NCBI RefSeq assembly: GCF_000620765.1 | Contig: NZ_JIAK01000026.1 | Coordinates: 1-37,337, forward strand | From: Desulfovermiculus halophilus DSM 18834 | GTDB lineage: Bacteria; Desulfobacterota; Desulfovibrionia; Desulfovibrionales; Desulfothermaceae | Reading direction: 5' to 3' | DNA: 37,337 nt | Shown here: positions 14,791 to 21,367 of the stretch, in pieces | How the letters are laid out: each line of letters begins with the position of its first letter | Position numbering within the stretch: the stretch's first letter is position 1 | Notes under the pieces: generated by a model | Databases searched by the model: none | Seen by the model: only the letters and a program-made list of their open reading frames with translations | What the model was told of the DNA's origin: nothing | Position numbers and translations under genes: made by a program

Positions 14791-15370
14791 TGAACTTGAC
14801 CTGCGGCACATTCCCCTTGGCCCACACACGCAGATGCTTGGCGTCAAGGTCGATGTCATCCATGTCGAGTGCGGCCAGCTCGCCAAGCCTGATCCCGGTG
14901 CCCAGCAGCACCTCGATCATGGCGCGGTCACGCAGCGCGGAGAAGTCGGTCCGCCCCTTGAGCTCCTTGAGTAGGCGTTTCTTTTCGACGGCGGTCAGGA
15001 ACACCGGCAGATTTCTCGGCAACCGATGCATGCGGATGGACCGGGCCGGATTGTCATCGACCACGCCAGCCTCGACAGCCCAGGCGAAAAAGGCCCGCAC
15101 CGCCGCCTTCATCCGATGGAGCGACGCCGCCGAGCGTGGGCCGCGCCCGCTCTCGGTGACCGCCCCGGCGGAGAACACCTTGTCGAGGAGCCCGGCCGTG
15201 ACCGCCCGGCAGACGATACCCGGGGCCAGCTCCCCGGCCACGCGGGCCACCAGGGCGAGGTCCCGGCGGTATGCGGCTATGGTCGCCGGGGAGCGTCCTT
15301 CGGCCGACAGGCGGGCACAGAACGCCTCTATCGCGCCCGTCAGGTCGAGGTCAGCCGTTCGGTTGCTCAT
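14456..15370 (-). CDS. Tyrosine recombinase (XerC/D-like integrase)
   Basis: The 304-residue protein has a complete tyrosine recombinase layout: a core-binding domain (about residues 10-105) and a catalytic domain with Arg in LLGTGIRLGELAALD (about 165), Lys near AKGNVPQVKFIKT, HGLRHTFATH (His-x-x-Arg, about 260-263), GHRDVSTTQ (second His) and the nucleophile Tyr in QIYTHLVDG. It overlaps the upstream recombinase-like gene by 20 bp. Its position, in the middle of the prophage between replication and packaging genes, is unusual: integrases normally sit next to an attachment site at a prophage end. It may be the phage integrase in a rearranged or circularly permuted genome, or a resident recombinase of a captured module. 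No attachment core was identified. Confidence 0.85.
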   Translation of the reverse strand: MSNRTADLDLTGAIEAFCARLSAEGRSPATIAAYRRDLALVARVAGELAPGIVCRAVTAGLLDKVFSAGAVTESGRGPRSAASLHRMKAAVRAFFAWAVEAGVVDDNPARSIRMHRLPRNLPVFLTAVEKKRLLKELKGRTDFSALRDRAMIEVLLGTGIRLGELAALDMDDIDLDAKHLRVWAKGNVPQVKFIKTDLRTLLRRYLAERRRRGRPEMEALFLSNRDSRLCQRQIANRLAHWLRKAGIEKELTPHGLRHTFATHLYGATNDLLVVQRALGHRDVSTTQIYTHLVDGQLEEALERL

Positions 15371-15725
15371 CGCTGGACTCCTTCACCCGGCTGTGGCCCA
15401 TGGGTGTGCTCTTGGGCAGCGGCAGCTCCTCGATGCGCCCCGACTCCCTGGCCCAGACCATCATCATGCGGAACACCCGGACGGTCTTGGCGACGGTGCG
15501 TTCGGCTCGCTCCTTGCCATCGGGGAGTTTGAGCAGCAGGTCGGACTTGTAGAACTTGCCGACCTGGGGGAGCCGGATCTCGGCGAGCTGGCGATCCGCG
15601 CCGAAGAAGGCCTCCACTACATCGAGGTCCTTCCGGTAGGTGTAGAGGGTCCGCTCTTTCTTTCCGGATTCCCGCAGGTAGCCGATGAAAGCCTCGGCGG
15701 CTTGATGCACGGTGCATTCGGTCAT
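15351..15725 (-). CDS. Stand-alone recombinase core-binding (SAM-like) domain protein
   Basis: The 124-residue protein matches only the N-terminal core-binding domain of tyrosine recombinases: TVHQAAEAFIGYLRESGKK and TLYTYRKDLDVVEAFFG, then VAKTVRVFRMMMVWARESG. It has no Arg-His-Arg-Tyr catalytic residues. Its stop overlaps the start of the full recombinase by 20 bp, so the two are coupled. It could be a DNA-binding partner or a directionality aid that pairs with the active enzyme; it could also be a decayed first half of a second recombinase. Because the frame is intact with coding-like composition and a close overlap, I favour a functional small protein. Confidence 0.7.
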   Translation of the reverse strand: MTECTVHQAAEAFIGYLRESGKKERTLYTYRKDLDVVEAFFGADRQLAEIRLPQVGKFYKSDLLLKLPDGKERAERTVAKTVRVFRMMMVWARESGRIEELPLPKSTPMGHSRVKESSDEQPNG

Positions 15726-15758
15726 GTCGATGTCTCCTTTGTCGGTGGCCCGGTGTGT

Positions 15759-15953
15759 TCAGGACAGGAACTCGTCCAGCTCCCGCAGCAGTTCCTCGAC
15801 GTGGCCGAGGGAACCGACGCTCGCCCAGGTGATGTCCGGCTGCTTCGCGTCCGCTTCGAGCTTGCCGCGAATGCCCTCTATCAGCCGGGCGATGTTCTCC
15901 TGCTTTTCTCGGTACGCCTTGAGTGCCTGCTGGCGGTTTTTGTCGTAGGTCAT
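15759..15953 (-). CDS. Small helical protein at the head of the recombinase operon
   Basis: A 64-residue protein from the ATG at 15951-15953, which has GGAGG upstream. The sequence is charged and helical (MTYDKNRQQALKAYREKQEN, then HVEELLRELDEFLS). I reject the longer reading frame back to 16082 because it crosses the divergent control region. It lies 33 bases upstream of the core-binding-domain gene on the same strand. I do not recognise a family; an excisionase-like or regulatory role is possible but unsupported by a visible winged helix. Confidence 0.6.
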   Translation of the reverse strand: MTYDKNRQQALKAYREKQENIARLIEGIRGKLEADAKQPDITWASVGSLGHVEELLRELDEFLS

Positions 15954-16093
15954 GGCCTGCCTCCGGTTCCGGTTTTCGTGGATGCGGGACCATCCCGCGT
16001 CACATCCAATGACGCTTCTATTTCGTTGGAAATCAAGTGTTTGCAGAGATCTTTCTGCATGTGCCCCAAACCCATAAACCAAAGGAGATCAAC
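15954..16093. promoter_or_regulatory. Divergent intergenic control region with three dyads
   Basis: This 140-bp gap separates the reverse-strand recombinase operon from the forward packaging operon. It has GCGGGA/TCCCGC (about 15984-15998), CGTCA/TGACG close by, and TGCAGA/TCTGCA (about 16042-16059). The dyads may be operators or a recombination site. It lacks the 36-bp repeated element, and I see no convincing -35/-10 pair. Confidence 0.4.
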
Positions 16094-16351
16094 ATGTTGA
16101 AGAAGACCCTCGAATGGACCATCCCGCTGGCCCTGGCCGGGATCATGACCGGCTGCGCCACCTACCGGCCTCCGGCCCAGATCCAGTCGGCGGTGGCCAC
16201 CGTCAACCGCCACACGCCCGAGTATGTGACCGAGGCCAACAAGGCGCTGCGCGAGGTCGGCCACCCGGACGCCGAGCGCCTGACCGGTGTCGGCCTGCGC
16301 CTGCAGACCGCCGTGGACACCCTTGACCAGTGGGCCAACGGCTCGAACTAG
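16094..16351 (+). CDS. Small phage lipoprotein
   Basis: The 85-residue protein starts at the ATG with AAAGGAG upstream. It has a lipoprotein signal: basic start MLKKTLEW, a hydrophobic segment and the lipobox IMTGC, with the lipidated Cys at about residue 20. The mature part (about 65 residues) is helical and soluble. Small lipoproteins beside packaging genes are often outer spanins in Gram-negative phages, but no inner spanin, holin or endolysin is adjacent. It could also be a surface exclusion protein. Presence of a lipobox is seen directly; role is inferred. Confidence 0.7.
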   Translation: MLKKTLEWTIPLALAGIMTGCATYRPPAQIQSAVATVNRHTPEYVTEANKALREVGHPDAERLTGVGLRLQTAVDTLDQWANGSN

Positions 16352-16362
16352 GAGGCAGGCCA

Positions 16363-16641
16363 ATGAAAGAGATCCTTCAGGAAAACAGCGATGCCGTCCG
16401 CCAGGCCGGTGAGGCCCTGGTTGAAATCGGCACCGAACTGGCGGCGGGACGGATCGAGAACGCCCTCGGCCGTCTGGAAGCGGCCCAGCAGCAATACCGG
16501 GCCTGGGCGGAGTTGGACCAGGCCATCATCGATATTCAGGAAGCTGTCCACGACCGGAAGAACACCCTGGCCGTGCAGCAGATCCTGACGGAACTGGTGG
16601 GCACCATCCTCGGCAGCGCCTTGAGGACAGGAATGCACTGA
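16363..16641 (+). CDS. Small protein upstream of terminase (possible small-subunit position)
   Basis: A 92-residue protein with GGAGG before the ATG, overlapping the terminase start by one base (TGATGG). It is helical (LQENSDAVRQAGEALVEIG, LGRLEAAQQQYRAWAEL) and ends in a mildly hydrophobic stretch VQQILTELVGTILGSAL. No HTH typical of small terminases is obvious. Its position favours a packaging role; the hydrophobic tail leaves a holin-like alternative that I consider weaker. Confidence 0.6.
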   Translation: MKEILQENSDAVRQAGEALVEIGTELAAGRIENALGRLEAAQQQYRAWAELDQAIIDIQEAVHDRKNTLAVQQILTELVGTILGSALRTGMH

Positions 16642-18164
16642 TGGCGGTAACCGACAAGGAGCGCAAACTTGCGGCGACCCTGAGCGATCCCGTGTTGTGG
16701 GGGCAAGCCTACCTCTACAACCGGGATGGCTCAGGCCGCGACTATTGGCCGCATCAGGTGGAGGACCTGCGCTGCCCGGCCAAGAACATCATCCACCTCG
16801 ACGGCCGGGACGTGGGCAAGTCCATCGTGCTCTCGACCGACGCGCTCCATTACGCCTTTACCACCCGGGGCGGCCAGGGCCTCATCGCGGCTCCGCACCA
16901 GGGGCACCTCGATACCATCATCGAAGAGATCGAGTTCCAGCTCGACACCAACCCGGATCTGATGAACAGCATTGCCCTGACCAAGTACGGCAAGCCCAAG
17001 ATCCACCGCAAACCCTACTTCCGGCTGGAGTTCACCAACGGTTCGGTGCTCTATTTCCGCCCGGCCGGGGCCTATGGCGACGCCTTCCGGTCCTTGCACG
17101 TGGGCCGCGTCTGGGTCGATGAAGGAGCCTGGCTGACCGAACGGGCCTGGAAGGCGCTGCGCCAGTGCCTCAAGGCCGGGGGGACGCTACGCATCTACTC
17201 CACGCCCAACGGCCTGCGCGACACCACCTATTACCGGCTCACCTCGTCGGAGCAGTTCCATGTGTTCCGCTGGCCGTCCTGGCTCAACCCTCTTTGGACC
17301 GAAGATCGCGAGGCCGAACTGCTGGAGTTCTACGGCGGCCGCGACAGTTCCGGCTGGCAGCACGAGGTGGCCGGTGAACACGGCAAGCCTTCCTATGGGG
17401 CCTTCAATGTCGAGCAGTTCAACCTCTGTCGGCAGGATCTGCTGGAGTATCAGAAGATCGTCATCACCGATTCCGAGCTACGCGATTGCGACACCGAGGA
17501 AGCGGCCCACGACCGGCTGGAGATGCTGCTCAACCTCACTCCCCGCAGCGGGCAGTTCTGGGTCGGCGGCGACCTGGGCTACACCAACGACCCCACCGAG
17601 ATCGTCGTATTTCAGGAGATGGAGGTCGGCGAGCGGACGCTGCTGAAGATGATCCTGCGCGTGCATCTTGAACACGTTTCCTATCCGCACATCGCCCAGA
17701 TCATCGCGCTGCTGGAGCGTTACTACACCCCGGCTGGCATCGGCGTGGACAACGGCGGCAACGGCCTGGCCGTGGTTCAGGAACTGCTCACCCTGGACAA
17801 GTACAAAGGGCTGGAGCTGGAAGGCAGGCTCAAGGGATACGACTTCGGCGGCATGACCCGGCTGGCGGTGCGGGACGGAAAGGAAATCAAGAAGCGCACC
17901 AAGGAGCTGATGACCAGCCTCATCAACGGAGCACTACAGCGCAAGCAGCTCATTTTCCCCTCGGACGACCTGGAGGTGGAAGACCAGTTCACCACCCACA
18001 CCTACACCCTGCGGGACGGCAAGATCATCTATTCCAAGGGCAACGACCACATCATCGACGCGGTGCGCTGCGCCATGCTGATCCGGGAGGAAGGCAACCT
18101 CGACCCGGTCGGCGAAGAGGTGGTCTCACTCAAGCCGGTGCTCACCAACCCGATTTTTATCTGA
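16641..18164 (+). CDS. Terminase large subunit (packaging ATPase and nuclease)
   Basis: The 507-residue protein pumps DNA into the prohead and cuts the concatemer. The ATPase domain has a variant Walker A DGRDVGKS (about residues 54-61), a Walker B VGRVWVDEGAW (about 154-164) and the coupling motif RIYSTPNG. The RNase H-like nuclease domain has GGDLGYTNDPTE (about 312-323), GIGVDNGGNG and the final acidic motif DHIIDAVRC. The Walker A lacks the second glycine of GxxxxGKS, a frequent variation in terminases. It is normally followed by portal; here a reverse-strand ATPase gene intervenes. Confidence 0.92.
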   Translation: MAVTDKERKLAATLSDPVLWGQAYLYNRDGSGRDYWPHQVEDLRCPAKNIIHLDGRDVGKSIVLSTDALHYAFTTRGGQGLIAAPHQGHLDTIIEEIEFQLDTNPDLMNSIALTKYGKPKIHRKPYFRLEFTNGSVLYFRPAGAYGDAFRSLHVGRVWVDEGAWLTERAWKALRQCLKAGGTLRIYSTPNGLRDTTYYRLTSSEQFHVFRWPSWLNPLWTEDREAELLEFYGGRDSSGWQHEVAGEHGKPSYGAFNVEQFNLCRQDLLEYQKIVITDSELRDCDTEEAAHDRLEMLLNLTPRSGQFWVGGDLGYTNDPTEIVVFQEMEVGERTLLKMILRVHLEHVSYPHIAQIIALLERYYTPAGIGVDNGGNGLAVVQELLTLDKYKGLELEGRLKGYDFGGMTRLAVRDGKEIKKRTKELMTSLINGALQRKQLIFPSDDLEVEDQFTTHTYTLRDGKIIYSKGNDHIIDAVRCAMLIREEGNLDPVGEEVVSLKPVLTNPIFI

Positions 18165-18177
18165 ACCAGACAAATCG

Positions 18178-18201
18178 TTACCAGTTTTGTGGAAGTGGCA
18201 A
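18178..18201 (+). repeat. Left copy of an imperfect direct repeat flanking the AAA_14 gene
   Basis: Twenty-four bases beginning TTACCAGTTT and ending AGTGGCAA. With one 2-base gap they match 19616-19641 at about 20 positions. The repeats flank the reverse-strand ATPase gene and may mark its insertion; the match is imperfect. Confidence 0.45.
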
Positions 18202-18248
18202 CAATAGGTCTGATGCCCGAGGGCCAGGGAAAGGCCGTGGCTTGGATG

Positions 18249-19559
18249 TCAGGCGCTTTCCGGCATGTTCAGCAGAAACCGCCAGGCGGGCACCACGTCA
18301 ATTTTTCCGGAATCTACCTGTATCTGCTCTTCCTCGTTACGCGTCACGATAATGCCATGCGACAGTTTCAGTTCGGTCATGGCTTCGGCAAGCGCGGTGG
18401 TTTCCCGCTTGCGGGTTTGCTGGTCGGCCATCGATTCACAAACCTGAACAAGCATGCGGGACGGGCCTTGTCGTCCGGCGATGAAATCAACCTCCCGGCC
18501 CGCCTTGGTCTTGTAGTAAAAGATATCCGGCGTGACCCGACGCAGCGCGGTGAACACCAGGTTCTCCAGAAGATGGCCCGAGTTGACCAGAATGCCGGAG
18601 CTGATCGACGTCACCAGCGCGTGATCGACGCAGTAAATCTTCTTGGGGTTGGTGTTGGCCCGGGCCAGCGAGGCGTCAAAGATGCGCACCGTGAACAGAA
18701 CGTAGGCATCCTCGAACCATTCGAGATAATCGGAGACGGCGGGTTTCGGCGCTTTGTGCCCCAGGGATTTCAGGTAGCCGGTCAGGTTGTTGATGGAATA
18801 GAGGGAACCCGTATTGTCCACCAGCCAATGCGCCAGATCCGTGACCGCCTTGGGGTGAGAGATATCATGGCGTTCAACAAGGTCCCGGAACAGCATTGCG
18901 TTGAAATACTCTTGGTGGGTCTTGATTCGCAGCATACGGTTAAGGCCTGCAACCTCGGGGAAGCCACCGGTTTCCCAGTACTCCTTGAATGCCTTCTGGA
19001 CAGTCAGACGTTTTTTGGTCGAGAGTGGACCGTCGCTCTCGATCCCCTTGTAGTCGAGAAACTCCCGGAATGAAAACGGGAACATTTCCCAGGAGAGTGC
19101 CCGGCCGCGCATCTGGGTCGCTATCTCTCGTGAGAGCATCTGAGCCGACGACCCGGTAATGTACACCTCGCACTTTTCCATGCGCATCAAGCGGTCAACG
19201 AAGGGCTCCCAGCCAGGTACGACCTGGATCTCATCGAAAAAGCAATAAACCTTCTCGGCATTCTTTTTTTCCGGATAGAGCGAAAAGTAGGCTTCCAGAA
19301 TCACACCCAGATTGTCGTGTTGCAGGCTATGCAGACGATCATCGAAAAAGTTCAGATAGAGGATGTTCTGACGGGCAACGCCAGTGTCCTGCAGCTTCTT
19401 CATAAGCTGGAACATGAAAGTCGATTTACCGCTGCGGCGCACACCGATGCAAACCGTGGCTTTTCCCGGCACTGGCGAAACAGCAACCCGCCTGGGCACA
19501 CCCGTCGGAAGGTCAATCTCCTGAAAATCGAGGATTATTTCTTTAAGCAGGTCAATCAT
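18249..19559 (-). CDS. AAA_14/DUF4143 ATPase (cargo gene)
   Basis: The 436-residue protein has Walker A GVRRSGKST (about residues 39-47), the Walker B strand VYCFFDEIQ (about 104-112), the sensor ITGSSAQML (about 134-142) and an arginine-rich MRGRALSWEMFPFSFREFL segment, typical of the AAA_14 family. The C-terminal half is DUF4143, ending in a nuclease-like motif FYYKTKAGREVDFIAG (about 343-358). Such proteins are common in bacteria and archaea and poorly understood; some have been linked to mobile-element or defence roles. The gene has its own promoter region, is read against the late operon, and splits terminase from portal. I infer that it is a moron or inserted cargo. Confidence 0.85.
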   Translation of the reverse strand: MIDLLKEIILDFQEIDLPTGVPRRVAVSPVPGKATVCIGVRRSGKSTFMFQLMKKLQDTGVARQNILYLNFFDDRLHSLQHDNLGVILEAYFSLYPEKKNAEKVYCFFDEIQVVPGWEPFVDRLMRMEKCEVYITGSSAQMLSREIATQMRGRALSWEMFPFSFREFLDYKGIESDGPLSTKKRLTVQKAFKEYWETGGFPEVAGLNRMLRIKTHQEYFNAMLFRDLVERHDISHPKAVTDLAHWLVDNTGSLYSINNLTGYLKSLGHKAPKPAVSDYLEWFEDAYVLFTVRIFDASLARANTNPKKIYCVDHALVTSISSGILVNSGHLLENLVFTALRRVTPDIFYYKTKAGREVDFIAGRQGPSRMLVQVCESMADQQTRKRETTALAEAMTELKLSHGIIVTRNEEEQIQVDSGKIDVVPAWRFLLNMPESA

Positions 19560-19583
19560 CGCGAAAACCTCCGGCTATCAATT

Positions 19584-19609
19584 TTTCCGGTCAATATAAC
19601 AACCGGAAA
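19584..19609 (-). promoter_or_regulatory. Promoter-operator dyad of the AAA_14 gene
   Basis: A TTTCCGG/CCGGAAA inverted repeat (19584-19590 and 19603-19609) surrounds a TATATT-like -10 box on the minus strand, about 30 bases before the start codon. A weak -35 (TGGCAA) lies 17 bases further upstream. The dyad is a likely self-contained operator. Confidence 0.5.
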
Positions 19610-19615
19610 TAATTA

Positions 19616-19641
19616 TTGCCAGTTTAGACTTGAAATGGCAA
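19616..19641 (+). repeat. Right copy of the direct repeat flanking the AAA_14 gene
   Basis: Twenty-six bases beginning TTGCCAGTTT and ending AATGGCAA. It is itself an imperfect palindrome (TTGCCA/TGGCAA). See the left copy at 18178-18201. Confidence 0.45.
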
Positions 19642-19685
19642 GGAAAATTTCTGGTTTCGGCCTCGGCCGCCTCAATGCAGTCTGA

Positions 19686-19727
19686 TGCAAAACCTCTTTA
19701 CTTCTTCCCAAATGAAGAGATTTTGCA
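19686..19727. other. Long hairpin upstream of the portal operon
   Basis: TGCAAAACCTCTT (19686-19698) pairs with AAGAGATTTTGCA (19715-19727) at 12 of 13 positions, with a 16-base loop. There is no T-run after it. It may be an insulating structure, a regulatory site or a relic of the event that brought in the AAA_14 gene. The stretch 19560-19858 holds no gene. Confidence 0.5.
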
Positions 19728-19750
19728 TATTGACCACCCGCCAAACTCAT

Positions 19751-19786
19751 CCTCCGACGCTTTCCACCCCGCTCCGGTAAGTAACC
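19751..19786 (+). promoter_or_regulatory. 36-bp repeated element, copy 3, upstream of portal
   Basis: CTCCGAC lies at 19752-19758 and the invariant TCCGGTAAGTAA at 19773-19784. GC-rich dyads follow in the 72-base leader (CCGGC/GCCGG and CGGCCC/GGGCCG). It restores transcription of the late operon after the reverse-strand ATPase gene. Confidence 0.65.
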
Positions 19787-19858
19787 GGCATCGAGCCGGG
19801 TTCGGCCCACACGGGCCGGATGTGCGGCTGTCATGGCCGAAACTACCGAGAGGATCAC

Positions 19859-21367
19859 GTGGAAAGCACCGCCCATCAGGACGAACAACCCGAAAGCCTG
19901 GACACCACCGGCTTTGTCATCGCGCCGCTGGCCGCAGCGGCCGCGCTCGACTCGGCAGCCTTCAGCAAGGTCAACGCCGCCGAAGCGATTCCGGCCACCT
20001 GGGAGGAACGCGCCCGCAAGGCCTGGGAATACTATGTCGAGGAGCCGCTGGTGAAGAACTGCGTCAACTCCTGGCGCACCTTCGCTGTGGGCGACGAGAT
20101 CAAAATCACCAGCGATGACGAGAACCTCAAGGAGCAGGCTCTGGAGGCAGCTTGGCGGTTGAACATCACGCAATTCATCAAGGACATGGTTCTTCAGCTC
20201 CTGGTGAAAGGTGACGCCATCGGCTTCAAGCGCTTCACCAAGTCCGGCCAGGACATCGAGGAACTGGTCTGCGTCAACCCGGTTTCGGTCAAGGTCAAAT
20301 ACGCCCAGGGCGAGCTGATCGAGGCCCGGCAATTTCCCGAGGACACCCCCGGCGGCGGGGAATCCATTCCTCTGCCCGTCGAACAGGTGCTCCACCTTAA
20401 ATGGGATGCTCCGGCCTTTTCGCCCCGGGGTAACTCCCTCGTGCTTCCCGCCTTTCAGGCCATCGAACTGCTGCGCGACTACCGCCGGGCCGAACAGGCC
20501 ATCGCCAAGCGCTGGGCAACGCCCTTTCGTCTGCTCAAGGTGGGCGGCGCGTTTGGCCAGAAGATGGTGATGCCGGACCAGCGGATGCTCGAACAGGTCC
20601 GCGACATGGTCAACAAGATGGATATGAAAAGCGGTCTGGTGGTCCCGTTCTACGTCAATGTCGAAACCCACGGCACCGACGGTCAGGTCCTCAACGTCGA
20701 GGACAAGGTCAAAGAGGTGAAGGAAGACATCGTGGTGGCCCTGGGCCTGTCACGCTCGCTGGTGACCGGCGACGGCCCGAATTTCGCCACCGCCTCGGTG
20801 AGCATGCAGAAGATGATGGTCATGATCCGCGAGATCAAACAGGCCGCTCGCAAGCTCCTCGACTGGGTGTTCGACGACTGGATAGAGCTGAATGGCCACG
20901 GCGACAAGAGCATCCAGTTCATCTTCAACGACCTCGACCCCAGCGACGCGGTCGATTTCAAGAAGCTACTCATCGAACTCTACGACCGCAAGCTCATCAG
21001 CCGTTCCAGCCTTCAGCTCAAGATGGACCTGGACCCGGACATCGAGGCTGCCAACCGCGAGAAAGAACGTAAGCAGATCGACCTGATGGACGAGAAGCAG
21101 GTGAAGCCGGTGGTGGATATGGTCGTCTCCGGCATCCTCAGCGTGCCTCGCGCCCGCAAAATGCTCGGGATTCCGGCCGAGGACGATGAACCCACGGCGG
21201 AGGCGGCATTGGTCTGGTCGGGCGACCTGGAGTCCACCGGCGACGCAGCTGTGTGCGACGAATGCAGCCATTTCATTGCTGACACCAACCACTGCCGGGT
21301 CCACAACAGCGAGCGCACCTTCGACGCCCCGGCCTGTCGCTTCATCGACCGCCGAGAGCCTCGCTGA
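19859..21367 (+). CDS. Portal protein
   Basis: The portal forms the dodecameric DNA entry ring of the capsid. The sequence (502 residues from the GTG at 19859, with GAGAGG 6 bases upstream) fits the family: WEERARKAWEYYVEEPLVKNC near the start, the wing region with LVCVNPVSVKVKYAQGEL, and the clip/stem region with LGLSRSLVTGDGPNFATAS and QAARKLLDWVFDDWIEL. An upstream ATG at 19820 is in frame but has no ribosome binding site. The last 40 residues carry a cysteine cluster (CDECSHFIADTNHC, then APACRF), which looks like a small zinc-binding tail. It overlaps the MuF gene by one base. Confidence 0.88.
   Translation: MESTAHQDEQPESLDTTGFVIAPLAAAAALDSAAFSKVNAAEAIPATWEERARKAWEYYVEEPLVKNCVNSWRTFAVGDEIKITSDDENLKEQALEAAWRLNITQFIKDMVLQLLVKGDAIGFKRFTKSGQDIEELVCVNPVSVKVKYAQGELIEARQFPEDTPGGGESIPLPVEQVLHLKWDAPAFSPRGNSLVLPAFQAIELLRDYRRAEQAIAKRWATPFRLLKVGGAFGQKMVMPDQRMLEQVRDMVNKMDMKSGLVVPFYVNVETHGTDGQVLNVEDKVKEVKEDIVVALGLSRSLVTGDGPNFATASVSMQKMMVMIREIKQAARKLLDWVFDDWIELNGHGDKSIQFIFNDLDPSDAVDFKKLLIELYDRKLISRSSLQLKMDLDPDIEAANREKERKQIDLMDEKQVKPVVDMVVSGILSVPRARKMLGIPAEDDEPTAEAALVWSGDLESTGDAAVCDECSHFIADTNHCRVHNSERTFDAPACRFIDRREPR

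Noticed and set aside
15954..16093. Attachment site beside the recombinase block.
   Set aside because: Dyads are present but I found no matching core sequence elsewhere in the window.
16363..16641. Holin candidate because of the hydrophobic C-terminal stretch and nearby lipoprotein.
   Set aside because: The hydrophobic segment is short and interrupted by polar residues, and no endolysin is next to it; a packaging role fits the position better.
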